From Atopostipes sp964624875 (lineage in GTDB: Bacteria > Bacillota > Bacilli > Lactobacillales > Carnobacteriaceae_A), in the NCBI GenBank assembly GCA_964624875.1, contig CAZUZA010000006.1:1-41007 (forward strand): a DNA stretch of 41,007 nt, given 5' to 3'. The notes under the pieces were generated by a model, which made no database searches, had not been told where the DNA came from, and saw nothing but the letters and a program-made list of their open reading frames with translations. Made by a program: the position numbers and the translations under genes. Of the stretch, positions 16,318 to 24,429 are shown one piece after another. How positions within the stretch are numbered: position 1 is the stretch's first letter; every line of letters starts with the position of its first letter.

Positions 16318-16651
16318 TGTCTGTCACCTTATCCTTTTTTATACATTTCATCGATTTTTTAAGTGGAAAAACGACTTCATTTTCTTGTAAGTATCTTTCT
16401 TTTTGCGCCCGAGTTAATTGTTTAAAGGCATATTCTGCCCGCATCGCTTCTGTTTGCGTGCGATACGTTTCGGCATAAATCATTTGTAGTGGTCGTCGCG
16501 TTCGTGGACGGGTGTATTTTGCTGCTGTCCCGTCATTGTGTTGCTTTTCGCGTCGTTCCAAATCGGTTGTGTAACCTGCATACAATGAATGATCTTTACA
16601 CCACAAAACATAAAAGTAATGTGGACGAAAGGTTTCCTCATTATTCGCCAT
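16295..16651 (-). CDS. GIY-YIG nuclease-domain protein (YazA/UPF0213-like)
   Basis: A 118-residue protein with a single GIY-YIG domain: HYFYVLWCKDHSLYAGYTTDLERREKQHN (Y..G.T motif, then the conserved Arg), with a Lys/Glu-rich C-terminus. The family is widespread next to rsmI in Firmicutes and may act on DNA or RNA intermediates; its role is unproven. The ATG at 16649-16651 has AGGAAG 7 bases upstream and overlaps the methyltransferase stop by 11 bp. An upstream open extension to 16756 reads through the methyltransferase gene and is rejected. Confidence 0.9.
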   Translation of the reverse strand: MANNEETFRPHYFYVLWCKDHSLYAGYTTDLERREKQHNDGTAAKYTRPRTRRPLQMIYAETYRTQTEAMRAEYAFKQLTRAQKERYLQENEVVFPLKKSMKCIKKDKVTDIEDTTEL

Positions 16652-17378
16652 GCATAATCTTCCTAACATCTTCACGGTAATCGCCATCGTCTTCATGGAT
16701 GTACAAAGGGGGTAGCATTTGGAAACCGGATACTTTCCCATGTTTAATCCCTTCAACTAAGACCATGTTCGCATTTTGATTGGCGTACGGATAGATGAAC
16801 TGAACTCTCTTTGGCATCACATGGTATTTACGCATTGTATCCATCATTTCTAAGAAACGATCGGGACGATACACAAAATAAACTTTCCCATTCATTTTCA
16901 ATAATTTTGAAATTTTATAAATTAATTCATCCAATGTCACATGGATTTCATGACGAGCAATCGCTAAGTGTTCATTGGGATTGACATGACCCTTTTCATT
17001 TAACGGAAAATAAGGTGGGTTACATGTAATCACATCAACTGAGTCATAATGCTCCGTACCAATGTCTTTTAAGTCTCTATGCACGATTTCTACCTGGTCT
17101 TCAAGTTCATTCAACATGACACTTCGGCGAGCCATGTCGACCAGCTCTTTTTGGATTTCAATCCCGTGAATGCGACTCTTTGTCTTTTGCGATAACATGA
17201 GCGCCACTGCGCCATTGCCAGAACATAAGTCAAGAATCTTTAAATCATGTCGATTTCTTATTTTCGCAAAATCCCCCAATAACACAGCATCCAATGAAAA
17301 TGAAAACACATCGGAACTTTGAATAATATCTAAATTATACTGCATCAGTCGATCGATTCGTTCATTTTCTTTTAGCAA
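16641..17378 (-). CDS. trmN6: tRNA1(Val) A37 N6-methyltransferase family protein
   Basis: A 245-residue class I SAM methyltransferase. ILDLCSGNGAVALML is the SAM-binding motif and VITCNPPYFP is the N6-adenine catalytic motif. The N-terminal ERIDRLMQYNLDIIQSSDVFSFSLDAVLL is typical of the TrmN6/YabB group that modifies A37 in tRNA-Val. It starts at TTG 17376-17378 with AGAGAGG upstream, as in related proteins that begin LKENER(L/I)D. It is translationally coupled to the GIY-YIG gene. Confidence 0.9.
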   Translation of the reverse strand: MLKENERIDRLMQYNLDIIQSSDVFSFSLDAVLLGDFAKIRNRHDLKILDLCSGNGAVALMLSQKTKSRIHGIEIQKELVDMARRSVMLNELEDQVEIVHRDLKDIGTEHYDSVDVITCNPPYFPLNEKGHVNPNEHLAIARHEIHVTLDELIYKISKLLKMNGKVYFVYRPDRFLEMMDTMRKYHVMPKRVQFIYPYANQNANMVLVEGIKHGKVSGFQMLPPLYIHEDDGDYREDVRKIMHGE

Positions 17379-17471
17379 AACGGCTACCTCTCTTCAACTA
17401 ATTCCTAAATTCTGCGTCTCTCTTATTTATTTTACACGTAAAACATCTAAAAGGGACAGGTTTAAAACAAA

Positions 17472-17506
17472 AAAATAATAGTCCCAATGAATAGGACCAT
17501 TATTTT
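17472..17506 (-). terminator. Terminator overlapping the stop codon of yabA
   Basis: AATAAT-GTCC pairs with GGAC-ATTATTTT, with one mismatch. On the minus strand it is followed by TTTTTTTG. The right arm contains the yabA stop codon. Confidence 0.8.
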
Positions 17507-17832
17507 CGTTCGCCATAAATTACTTCTAAACAAAAAGCACATGGTTCATCTTCTACACGACGTTGCCCATAAAACAAATTACATACATGGAATCCTTCTT
17601 CGTAGATGTTTTCCAAGTTTAAACGAGATTTTGTTAAGCCACCTGTTTCTTCGCTTAATGCTTCCGCTTCTTTATTCAATCGTTCGCGCAAATGCTCGTT
17701 TTCCATACGCAATGTCTGGTTTTCTTCTAGTAAATTTGCAATTTCATCTTTTAATATGCTTATTGTTTCGAGAGTGGCTGCAGTCTTTGATTCAATCTCA
17801 ACTATGGAGTCTATTAGTTCTTTCTTCTCCAA
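17500..17832 (-). CDS. yabA: Replication initiation control protein YabA
   Basis: A 110-residue protein with an N-terminal coiled coil (ISILKDEIANLLEENQTLRMENEHLRERL) and a C-terminal zinc module (HVCNLFYGQRR..EPCAFCLEVIYG). YabA binds DnaA and DnaN and restrains re-initiation. A GTG at 17839-17841 is in frame, but AAGGAG lies immediately before it. The TTG at 17830-17832 is 8 bases from AAGGAG and gives MEKKELID, matching the family start, so I choose it. It follows holB closely and ends in a terminator. Confidence 0.92.
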   Translation of the reverse strand: MEKKELIDSIVEIESKTAATLETISILKDEIANLLEENQTLRMENEHLRERLNKEAEALSEETGGLTKSRLNLENIYEEGFHVCNLFYGQRRVEDEPCAFCLEVIYGERK

Positions 17833-17868
17833 GTCTCCCACTCCTTTTCTACTCTCTCTTTTTAAACG

Positions 17869-18843
17869 TTAAACTCTTAGAGCAATCTGTTCAAATACGC
17901 CTTGTATCCCAACATGACGCCTCAGTTTCTTTTGTCCTTCTAGTAATGTCGCTAGTATATCGGGCAGCTTAGTAACATCCATTGAATACTTAAATTCGGC
18001 TAGACGACTTTCATATTTCGAAAAAGCCAATACGCGATCTTGTTCAAAACATACAGCTGTTAAATCTCGATAAATTAATATCAATAAATCAATAATTAAA
18101 GTCGCACTGCTGCGATTGTTGCCGATACGTGCCACATTTGTTTGGACATAGATAAAGGCTTGGTCTTTATCTTCTTGTAATTTTAAAAACCATTCCCAAA
18201 CTGTTTGAACTGTTTCATTAAAGGTTTCATCTTCATAAATCTCTAGTGCACGATCCGTATCTTGTGTGAGGTAAGCTAGTAATGTAGCATACTCTTTTGG
18301 AACCTCTCGATTCATAATATCTTCGATACGAACTTTGGTATCTCGAACAGGGAAATGAATGACTTGTGCTCTTGAGACAATCGTTGGCAATAACTGTTGC
18401 ACTTCTGTCGTCAATAGCATAATTGTAAACTCACCTTCAGGCTCCTCAATAAACTTAAGCAAACTGTTGGCAGCGTTAGGTGTCATCTTTTCCATATCTT
18501 TGATTATTAATATTTTTTGTCTTGATTCCATACCACCTTTAGAAAACTCTTCTTTGATGGCACGAACTTGACTCACTTTAATCGATAGGCCTTCCGGTTC
18601 AATCGTAACGATATCCGGGTGCTCGCCTGATTGGATACGTAAGCACGCACTACAAGCGAGACATGGATAGCCTTCATTGCTTCGGTTTTGACAAAGTAAT
18701 CCTTGTGCCACCCAAAGAGCCATTTCGTACTTACCTGTACCTGAGACACCTTCAAAGATATAGGCATGTTGTAAAAAATTATTCTTTATTAAGTTTGCAA
18801 ATAGCTCACTAATTTCGGGCTGTTTGGTAAGGGCAACTGACAT
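17869..18843 (-). CDS. holB: DNA polymerase III subunit delta'
   Basis: A 324-residue clamp-loader subunit. P-loop-like GVSGTGKYEMAL lies at 32-43. A zinc module with C51, C61, C64 and C67 follows, then DVVT-like PDIVTIEPEG, KILIIKDMEKMTPNAANSLLKFIEEP and the sensor LLPTIVSRAQ. It works with DnaX and HolA to load the sliding clamp. The ribosome site (AGGA) is weak and 11 bases from the ATG, consistent with coupling to darA 23 bases upstream. Confidence 0.94.
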   Translation of the reverse strand: MSVALTKQPEISELFANLIKNNFLQHAYIFEGVSGTGKYEMALWVAQGLLCQNRSNEGYPCLACSACLRIQSGEHPDIVTIEPEGLSIKVSQVRAIKEEFSKGGMESRQKILIIKDMEKMTPNAANSLLKFIEEPEGEFTIMLLTTEVQQLLPTIVSRAQVIHFPVRDTKVRIEDIMNREVPKEYATLLAYLTQDTDRALEIYEDETFNETVQTVWEWFLKLQEDKDQAFIYVQTNVARIGNNRSSATLIIDLLILIYRDLTAVCFEQDRVLAFSKYESRLAEFKYSMDVTKLPDILATLLEGQKKLRRHVGIQGVFEQIALRV

Positions 18844-18866
18844 TCTTTATTTCATCCTAAACTATT

Positions 18867-19199
18867 TTATATTTTTCTAAATTGGTCAACTTCAAGTACA
18901 AATACTGTTGCTCCACCGACTTCAACATCTACTGGATAATTTAAGTTCATCTCAAAGTTAAAATCATACGTTGGAGGAGACATTATCGATTGAACACGTG
19001 TTGAACAAACTTCTTCAATAATATCAATGACCGTGTCTACTTTACTATTTTCAATACCAATGATAAACGTACTGTTTCCTGAACGCATGAAACCACCTGT
19101 TGACGTTAATCGAGTTGAACGTACACCATTTTTTGTAAAATTTTCGTTCAGTCTTTTACTATCTTCATCCTGAACTATCGCGATAATTAATTTCATCAT
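18867..19199 (-). CDS. darA: Cyclic-di-AMP receptor, PII-like (DarA/PstA)
   Basis: A 110-residue PII-like protein. MKLIIAIVQDEDSKRLNENF, the TSTGGFMRSGNSTFIIGIE nucleotide-binding loop and the C-terminal GGATVFVLEVDQF match the trimeric c-di-AMP receptor of Firmicutes (YaaQ/PstA). The downstream partner of the receptor is not established. Two adjacent ATGs (19199 and 19196) are possible. GGGAGG is 5 and 8 bases away respectively, and the family begins MKLI, so 19196 may be the real start. The first ATG shares one base with the tmk stop. Confidence 0.93.
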   Translation of the reverse strand: MMKLIIAIVQDEDSKRLNENFTKNGVRSTRLTSTGGFMRSGNSTFIIGIENSKVDTVIDIIEEVCSTRVQSIMSPPTYDFNFEMNLNYPVDVEVGGATVFVLEVDQFRKI

Positions 19200-19867
19200 T
19201 AATTCCTCCCGTAATCTTTTTTAATCAAACCTAGTTCTTGAAGTTTAGGTAATAAACTTTCCCAAGAATCTTTTAATACTTCATTTTGATTTTGTGACGC
19301 ATCTATTAAATGCATTCTCTCCGAATTCTCTTCTAGTAAGACAAGATAAGCTTCTCTTACTCGATTATGGAAAGACACTTCTTCCATTTCAAGACGATCT
19401 TTTTTTCGATTCGAATTTTTAGAACCAATCCGGTTTAAACCGACTTGTGCATCTACATCTAAGTATAAGGTAAAATCGGGTTCTAAGTTTTCAGTCGCAA
19501 ATTGGTTTAACGTAGCAACTTCCTCTACTCCAATTTGGCGTCCAGCTCCTTGGTAAGCAATCGAGCTATCCACGAAACGGTCACACAAAACAACTTCTCC
19601 TCTTTGTAAAGCTGGCTGGATCGTTTCAATAATATGTTGTCGTCGACTCGCTGCAAATAAGAGGGCTTCTGTTTTCGCATCCATCTTTTTATTTTCAGGG
19701 TCAATAATAACTTCTCGAACCTTCTCAGCGATATCACTACCACCAGGTTCTCTCGTTTGAATAAATGGGACAGCTAATGCTTCCCGTAACTTTTTTTCTA
19801 ATTTTCTAACGAGTGTTGATTTACCAGCTCCATCAGGGCCTTCTACGGTAATAAATAATCCAGACAA
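19199..19867 (-). CDS. tmk: Thymidylate kinase
   Basis: A 222-residue kinase that phosphorylates dTMP to dTDP. The P-loop is GPDGAGKST (about 10-18), TREPGG binds the nucleotide, and LCDRFVDSSIAYQGAGR is the DR-S motif. A TTG start at 19865-19867, 6 bases after GGAGAG, gives the family N-terminus MSGLFIT. It is the first gene of the tmk-darA-holB-yabA operon. Confidence 0.95.
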   Translation of the reverse strand: MSGLFITVEGPDGAGKSTLVRKLEKKLREALAVPFIQTREPGGSDIAEKVREVIIDPENKKMDAKTEALLFAASRRQHIIETIQPALQRGEVVLCDRFVDSSIAYQGAGRQIGVEEVATLNQFATENLEPDFTLYLDVDAQVGLNRIGSKNSNRKKDRLEMEEVSFHNRVREAYLVLLEENSERMHLIDASQNQNEVLKDSWESLLPKLQELGLIKKDYGRN

Positions 19868-19886
19868 TCGATTCTCTCCATTCCCA

Positions 19887-19909
19887 ATTATACTACTTCA
19901 TTAATTATA
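19887..19909 (-). promoter_or_regulatory. Two candidate -10 elements of the tmk operon
   Basis: TATAAT occurs twice on the minus strand, at 19887-19892 and 19904-19909. The upstream copy has a TGGAAA 18 bases further up as a possible -35. Confidence 0.45.
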
Positions 19910-20067
19910 CGTTAGAATCGGATATTTTTCCATCAATTATGCGTATTCCGTTAAAAAATAGGAAGGCTTTCACAAATACAACACACTTTTAGTTGTTTTA
20001 AAAACTTGAATACCTCTGGTGAAATGAAGAGTTGGCTAGATGAGTCACTGTACCAAATGATGATTGC

Positions 20068-20415
20068 CTATGGCTTAATATAAGCAAACCCATCATTTTG
20101 TTTTCTTATGAGTGCAGTCACACCAGCAGGTACAATTTCCACAAAAGATTGTAAATCCTCTTTTGATAAGCTTTGTGCGTTCAAAGAATTGTTGCATGCT
20201 AAAAATTGTACACCCTTATCTGCAAGGTCACTTAACTTTTTCAAATCCTCTTCTGCTACTGTTTTCTCATAGTAGCGAACCGAATTTCCATTCGCAAGAA
20301 CAACCACTTCCGATGGTTCATCACCTAAATCTTTTAATAAGTTCGAAACGTTTCCTAATACAGATTTCCACTTGCTTTGCTCATTGATATGAAAAACAAC
20401 TCTGTACACCGCCAT
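20068..20415 (-). CDS. DsrE/DsrF-like family protein
   Basis: A 115-residue protein: AVYRVVFHINEQSKW, SNLLKDLGDEPSEVVVLANGNSVRYY, GVQFLACNNSLNAQSL and IVPAGVTALIRKQNDGFAYIKP. The conserved Cys in ACNNSL and the final AGVxxLIRKQ..G(W/F)AYI(K/R)P are typical of small DsrE-fold proteins linked to sulfur or redox chemistry; the exact reaction is unknown. The ATG at 20413-20415 has GTAGG 7 bases upstream; a further ATG at 20433 has none at useful spacing. It is a single gene between the recR cluster and tmk. Confidence 0.85.
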   Translation of the reverse strand: MAVYRVVFHINEQSKWKSVLGNVSNLLKDLGDEPSEVVVLANGNSVRYYEKTVAEEDLKKLSDLADKGVQFLACNNSLNAQSLSKEDLQSFVEIVPAGVTALIRKQNDGFAYIKP

Positions 20416-20458
20416 TATTATGCCTACTTTCATTCCTTATTTCTATTAAGATAGCAAA

Positions 20459-20500
20459 AAACATAGATTGAGCGTTAATCATCTAACTCAATCTATGTTT
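20459..20500 (-). terminator. Terminator after the recR-VOC operon
   Basis: A perfect 14-bp stem, AAACATAGATTGAG with CTCAATCTATGTTT, around a 14-base loop. The minus strand continues TTTGC. Confidence 0.9.
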
Positions 20501-20540
20501 ACATTCATTAAATTAAATGCACGAATAAGTGCTTATGAGA

Positions 20541-20972
20541 TTATTTTTTACGGTTCTCCCATAACTTTAATCGTTCTTCATGACTAACCACTTCATGAAT
20601 TTGATGCAACATCCAATGGTAGCCAAAAGGATCAATAAATGAAGCATTCGATACTCCATACCCTGTTAATACAACGACAGGTTGAACTTCAATACAACCA
20701 GCATGAATCGCTTTTGTATAGGTATCTTTAATATCTGGTACAGTAACATTCACCCACATTGTAATCGGATGGTCTTCTTTTGGTGCGACAAGATGGAACT
20801 TTTTGTTTTCATCTAACATATGAAACTGCATATTATGGATTGAAAACACCACTTCATTTTCACCTTTAGGTAAATTCGTTACTTCAATCCGTTCAACTTC
20901 AAAAATTTGTTCGTACAATTTTAAGGCTTCTAGACTATCTGAAACCACAAAATCAATTTCAATACCCCTCAT
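20541..20972 (-). CDS. VOC superfamily (PhnB/glyoxalase-like) protein
   Basis: A 143-residue protein with a single vicinal-oxygen-chelate unit: DFVVSDSLEALKLYEQIFEVERIE, ENEVVFSIHNMQFHMLDE, TMWVNVTVPDIKDTYTKAIHAGC and ASFIDPFGYHWMLHQIHEVVS. The last segment is the PhnB-like signature. The substrate is unknown. It starts 41 bases after recR without a terminator between, so it is probably the last gene of the dnaX operon. A GGAG site lies 10 bases before the ATG. Confidence 0.85.
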   Translation of the reverse strand: MRGIEIDFVVSDSLEALKLYEQIFEVERIEVTNLPKGENEVVFSIHNMQFHMLDENKKFHLVAPKEDHPITMWVNVTVPDIKDTYTKAIHAGCIEVQPVVVLTGYGVSNASFIDPFGYHWMLHQIHEVVSHEERLKLWENRKK

Positions 20973-21013
20973 GAATCAGCCACTCCATTTCTTACGCTCA
21001 GGAAAAGACAACA

Positions 21014-21610
21014 TTACATTTCAGTTCGACCTTGGACAGCTTTAAGTAGAGTTACTTCGTCTGCGTATTCAATATCGCTGCCTACAGATAAACCGTGTGC
21101 TAGACGCGATACCTTGATTTGTGCTGGTTTGATTAAGCGAGATAAGTAAGTAGCCGTAGCTTCTCCTTCAACGTTCGCATTTGTTGCCACTATGACTTCT
21201 TCCACTTCTTCGCTTTGAAGTCTTTTTAGCAAGGTTGGAATGTTGATATCTTCTGGGCCTGTTCCTTCAATAGGCGATAACACACCATTTAACACATGAT
21301 ATAGCCCATTGTAGTCTTGCATTTTTTCAAGTGCAATAACATCTTTCGCTTGTTCAACAACTAATATGGTTGAACGGTCTCGATTATCATTCCCACAAAT
21401 TGAACATGGATCACTATCTGAAATGTTTCCACATACTGAACAATATTTTAAATCTCGTTTTACACTAACTAAATTTTTCGCAAAATCTGTAACATCTTCT
21501 TCACGCATATTTACAGTATAAAAAGCCAATCTTGAAGCAGTTTTCTCGCCTATTCCTGGCAGTTTCATATAACTTTCCATTAGTCGAGAAATCGGTTCTG
21601 GATAAAACAT
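21014..21610 (-). CDS. recR: Recombination protein RecR
   Basis: A 198-residue protein with an N-terminal HhH (LPGIGEKTASRLAFYTV), a four-cysteine zinc finger (CSVCGNISDSDPCSICGN), a TOPRIM domain (ILVVEQAKDVIALEK, GVLSPIEGTGPEDINI) and a C-terminal Walker B-like stretch. It works with RecFO to load RecA at gaps. It follows ybaB by 35 bases, the usual arrangement. Confidence 0.96.
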   Translation of the reverse strand: MFYPEPISRLMESYMKLPGIGEKTASRLAFYTVNMREEDVTDFAKNLVSVKRDLKYCSVCGNISDSDPCSICGNDNRDRSTILVVEQAKDVIALEKMQDYNGLYHVLNGVLSPIEGTGPEDINIPTLLKRLQSEEVEEVIVATNANVEGEATATYLSRLIKPAQIKVSRLAHGLSVGSDIEYADEVTLLKAVQGRTEM

Positions 21611-21645
21611 CTTCTAACGCCTGCCTTCTTCTTCAAACAATCTTC

Positions 21646-21960
21646 TTAGAATCCTGGAATATTTAAGTTTTTAGTATATTTACCCATTACTTTTTCAGTT
21701 TCCGTATCCACTTGTTCTAATACATCGTTTAAAGCAATTAAAATTAAATCTTCTAAGAATTCGTTATCGCCCATTTCAGCAATATCTTCTTTTACTTTTA
21801 CCGATTTAACTTCTCTTTTTCCAGTCATTTCAATAACAACTAGATCATCGTTCGCAACACCTGTAAAAGTTGTTTCGTCTAAACCTTGTTGTGATTTTTC
21901 CATTTCTTTTTGCATTTTCTGCATTTGTTTCATCATGTTCTTCATATTTCCGCCTAACAT
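21646..21960 (-). CDS. ybaB: YbaB/EbfC nucleoid-associated protein
   Basis: A 104-residue protein: a Met-rich N-terminal coiled coil (MKNMMKQMQKMQKEMEKSQQ), then FTGVANDDLVVIEMTGKREVKSVKV and LIALNDVLEQVDTETEKVMG. This is the small DNA-binding dimer encoded between dnaX and recR. AAAGGAGC precedes the ATG by 7 bases. Confidence 0.95.
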   Translation of the reverse strand: MLGGNMKNMMKQMQKMQKEMEKSQQGLDETTFTGVANDDLVVIEMTGKREVKSVKVKEDIAEMGDNEFLEDLILIALNDVLEQVDTETEKVMGKYTKNLNIPGF

Positions 21961-21992
21961 AAAAACGCTCCTTTTAAATTAAAATTATTTTA

Positions 21993-22577
21993 TTATTTTT
22001 TACTTTCTTCTTCAATTGCTTTCATTCCACCAGCAAGAACAACGCCCTTATAGCCTTTTTCGACTAAGTAAGAAGCAGCTGATGTACTACTGTTTCCCGA
22101 GCCACATAGTGTATAAATCTCTTTTGATGCATCCAATTGGTCTAATGCATTTGGCAAGTCATCAATCGCAATTTTCACTAAGTTCTTTTCAGGTGCTGGA
22201 CGCGTGACTTCTGCCTGATTGCGAACGTCTAATAAAATAAAGTCATCATCCGCTTTATTTAAGAATGTTTTTGCATCAATCATCTCCGATGTCGCTAATT
22301 CTTTTTGCGAAATATCTTCAATGTCGATATAGCCTTCCACGTTTTCAAAAGACGCTTCTTTGGCTGCTTCAAGTATTCCACTCAAGTCTTCTTTAACTTC
22401 ACTATCTACAATAAATATTAATGGTTCTGTCGTAGAAAGCAAATTTTTCCCGAACTTTTTAAAGTTTTTGGGATTTAGATTAATCGACCCTTTAAGGTGT
22501 CCTGCATGGTATGCATGTTGATAACGTAAATCGACTAATTGTTGCTTGTCTATTTGTTTAAACGTTATATTTTCCAT
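21993..22577 (-). CDS. Two-domain rhodanese-like protein inserted in the dnaX-recR operon
   Basis: A 194-residue protein with two rhodanese folds. The first (about 1-90, QQLVDLRYQHAYHAGHLKGSIN) ends without a catalytic cysteine. The second (about 97-190, DFILLDVRNQAEVTRP) has Cys158 in the loop LCGSGNSSTSAASYL followed by GYKGVVLAGGM. Family knowledge suggests sulfur transfer. It lies 21 bases after dnaX and 32 before ybaB, where most Firmicutes have nothing, so it shares the operon. Confidence 0.88.
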   Translation of the reverse strand: MENITFKQIDKQQLVDLRYQHAYHAGHLKGSINLNPKNFKKFGKNLLSTTEPLIFIVDSEVKEDLSGILEAAKEASFENVEGYIDIEDISQKELATSEMIDAKTFLNKADDDFILLDVRNQAEVTRPAPEKNLVKIAIDDLPNALDQLDASKEIYTLCGSGNSSTSAASYLVEKGYKGVVLAGGMKAIEEESKK

Positions 22578-22598
22578 CTTAAACCAACTCCTTAAGTG

Positions 22599-24332
22599 TT
22601 AGTCCAATACTTCTACAAAATTATCGCCAAACATTTCAACCGCTTTAGAGACAACGGCTTCTTCTTTAGGTTCTTGCTTTTCTTCATCGGCTTCATCCAA
22701 CTCGCCGGATGATTGTTTCGCTGCGTTCATTTGTTTAATATAATCTTGACGAATTTCTGGCCATTCTTGTGTCGTTACACAGACGAAACGGATGCGTCTT
22801 TGCAACACTTTGTCTAAATAATTATTCACTGTGTCATGTAACATCGTGTCATTTTGCGCACGTTCACATAAGATCCCATAGTCAAAACGAACAACTAAGG
22901 AAGTCGGACTTGCCGCAACGGGCTCTGAGTTATTTAGTAATGCTTTCTGACCGACATCTAGAACGTTTAGGATATCTGTCCAAACCGATTTAATGCTTCT
23001 CAAATCACCATGTGTCGCTTCTGCTAAGACATTAAACACCGTCGCGCGATCGGCTTTAAAGTTACCTGCTGGCGATTTCGGTGGTACTTTTCGAGGACGC
23101 GTTCCATTCGTTTGAATATCTGATATCGTCGTCTTTAATGAATTCAACTCACTCTGTAGTCGTTTTACTTCATCGTTTGAAACCGGCGATACATTTTGTG
23201 TCATTTCTGGTTGTTGTTGTTGTTTCACTTCTGCGACAACTGGGACTTTTTGTTGCGAAAGCTTAATCGTTGCCACTTCTAGATACACTTCAGCATGGTT
23301 ACTCAAACGTAATTCCTGTTGTGTTTCGTTGAAAACACGAATCGTATCATATAAAAAGTCATCTGCTAAACGATTAGCTAATGTTTCGAATTCTTCGCCA
23401 AATTTCGCAATTTTAAAGACGGAACGTCCTTGTTCTTGCGTATTTTGGAATAACAATAAGTCACGTGAGAACAAAATAACGTCTTCCACAAATCGACCAG
23501 CATCTTTACCTTCTGCTAGTAGATTTTGGAGTAAGTTCAATCCCACTTTTGTATCACTATCGGCTAATGCACCTACATATTGCTCGAGCAATTCTTGGGT
23601 CACACTACCTGTAATACGTTGAATATCTTGCGTTAATATTTCTTCGTCGTGGAAAGATAAGGCCTGATCTAAAATACTTAAGGCATCACGCATTCCACCC
23701 TCAGCAGCTTTTGCGATTAACAACAGCGCATCTTCTTCGTGCCCAACGCCGATCTCATCCAATATATATGCCATTCTAGACATAATCGCTTCTTGCGAAA
23801 TTCTTCTAAAATCAAATCGTTGCGTTCGTGAAATGATGGTTAGTGGAATTTTATGGGGTTCAGTCGTTGCCAAGACAAAGACCACATTACGAGGAGGCTC
23901 CTCAAGTGTTTTTAGCAGTGCGTTGAAAGCACCCATTGACAACATATGAACCTCATCAATAATATACACTTTGTAATCTGCTTGTGTTGGGGCATAATTG
24001 GCTTTTTCTCGAATATCTCGAATCTCTTCAACACCATTATTACTTGCCGCGTCAATTTCAATGACGTCACCTAAACTCCCATTTGTAATCTGCTCACAAA
24101 TTGAACATTCATTACAAGGCTCTCCATCTGTGGAGTTGGGACAGTTTATAGCTTTGGCAAAAATTTTAGCCACACTCGTTTTACCTGTTCCTCGTGGACC
24201 AGTAAAAAGATAAGCATGACTTGGTGTTCCCTGTTTTATAGCGTTTTGTAGTGTTTGTGTAATCATCTCTTGTCCGGAAACATCTGTAAATGTTTGTGGA
24301 CGCCAAACTCGGTATAAGGCTTGATAAGTCAT
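22599..24332 (-). CDS. dnaX: DNA polymerase III subunits gamma/tau
   Basis: A 577-residue clamp-loader ATPase. Walker A is TGPRGTGKTS (44-53), the zinc module uses C64, C73, C76 and C79, Walker B is VYIIDEVHML, sensor 1 lies in VFVLATTEPHKIP, and the SRC-type finger is IISRTQRFDF. A long C-terminal tau part follows a Pro/Gln-rich linker. AAGGGTG lies 10 bases before the ATG. I saw no obvious A-rich slippery site, so only the full-length form is predicted. It heads the dnaX-rhodanese-ybaB-recR-VOC operon. Confidence 0.96.
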   Translation of the reverse strand: MTYQALYRVWRPQTFTDVSGQEMITQTLQNAIKQGTPSHAYLFTGPRGTGKTSVAKIFAKAINCPNSTDGEPCNECSICEQITNGSLGDVIEIDAASNNGVEEIRDIREKANYAPTQADYKVYIIDEVHMLSMGAFNALLKTLEEPPRNVVFVLATTEPHKIPLTIISRTQRFDFRRISQEAIMSRMAYILDEIGVGHEEDALLLIAKAAEGGMRDALSILDQALSFHDEEILTQDIQRITGSVTQELLEQYVGALADSDTKVGLNLLQNLLAEGKDAGRFVEDVILFSRDLLLFQNTQEQGRSVFKIAKFGEEFETLANRLADDFLYDTIRVFNETQQELRLSNHAEVYLEVATIKLSQQKVPVVAEVKQQQQPEMTQNVSPVSNDEVKRLQSELNSLKTTISDIQTNGTRPRKVPPKSPAGNFKADRATVFNVLAEATHGDLRSIKSVWTDILNVLDVGQKALLNNSEPVAASPTSLVVRFDYGILCERAQNDTMLHDTVNNYLDKVLQRRIRFVCVTTQEWPEIRQDYIKQMNAAKQSSGELDEADEEKQEPKEEAVVSKAVEMFGDNFVEVLD

Positions 24333-24381
24333 TTTTTATATTCACCCTTACTTGTTTCTCTTACTCCTCTATTATAAAGAA

Positions 24382-24406
24382 AATACCATGCAATTAACAT
24401 GGTATT
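24382..24406 (-). terminator. Terminator after the PPK2 gene
   Basis: AATACCATG pairs with CATGGTATT around a 7-base loop. The minus strand continues TTCTTTATAATAG, where TATAAT (24371-24376) may be the -10 of the dnaX promoter. Confidence 0.7.
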
Positions 24407-24429
24407 CTCAGATAAAGTATTTTTCTGTT

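Noticed and set aside
16652..16756. N-terminal extension of the GIY-YIG protein
   Set aside because: It lies within the methyltransferase gene in another frame, and the ATG at 16651 has a ribosome site at good spacing and fits the family.
17487..17972. 161-codon plus-strand frame opposite yabA and holB
   Set aside because: It is antisense to two confidently identified genes and has no start context; a shadow frame.
22599..24332. Programmed frameshift in dnaX
   Set aside because: No A-rich slippery heptamer with a following stem was found by eye in the expected region.
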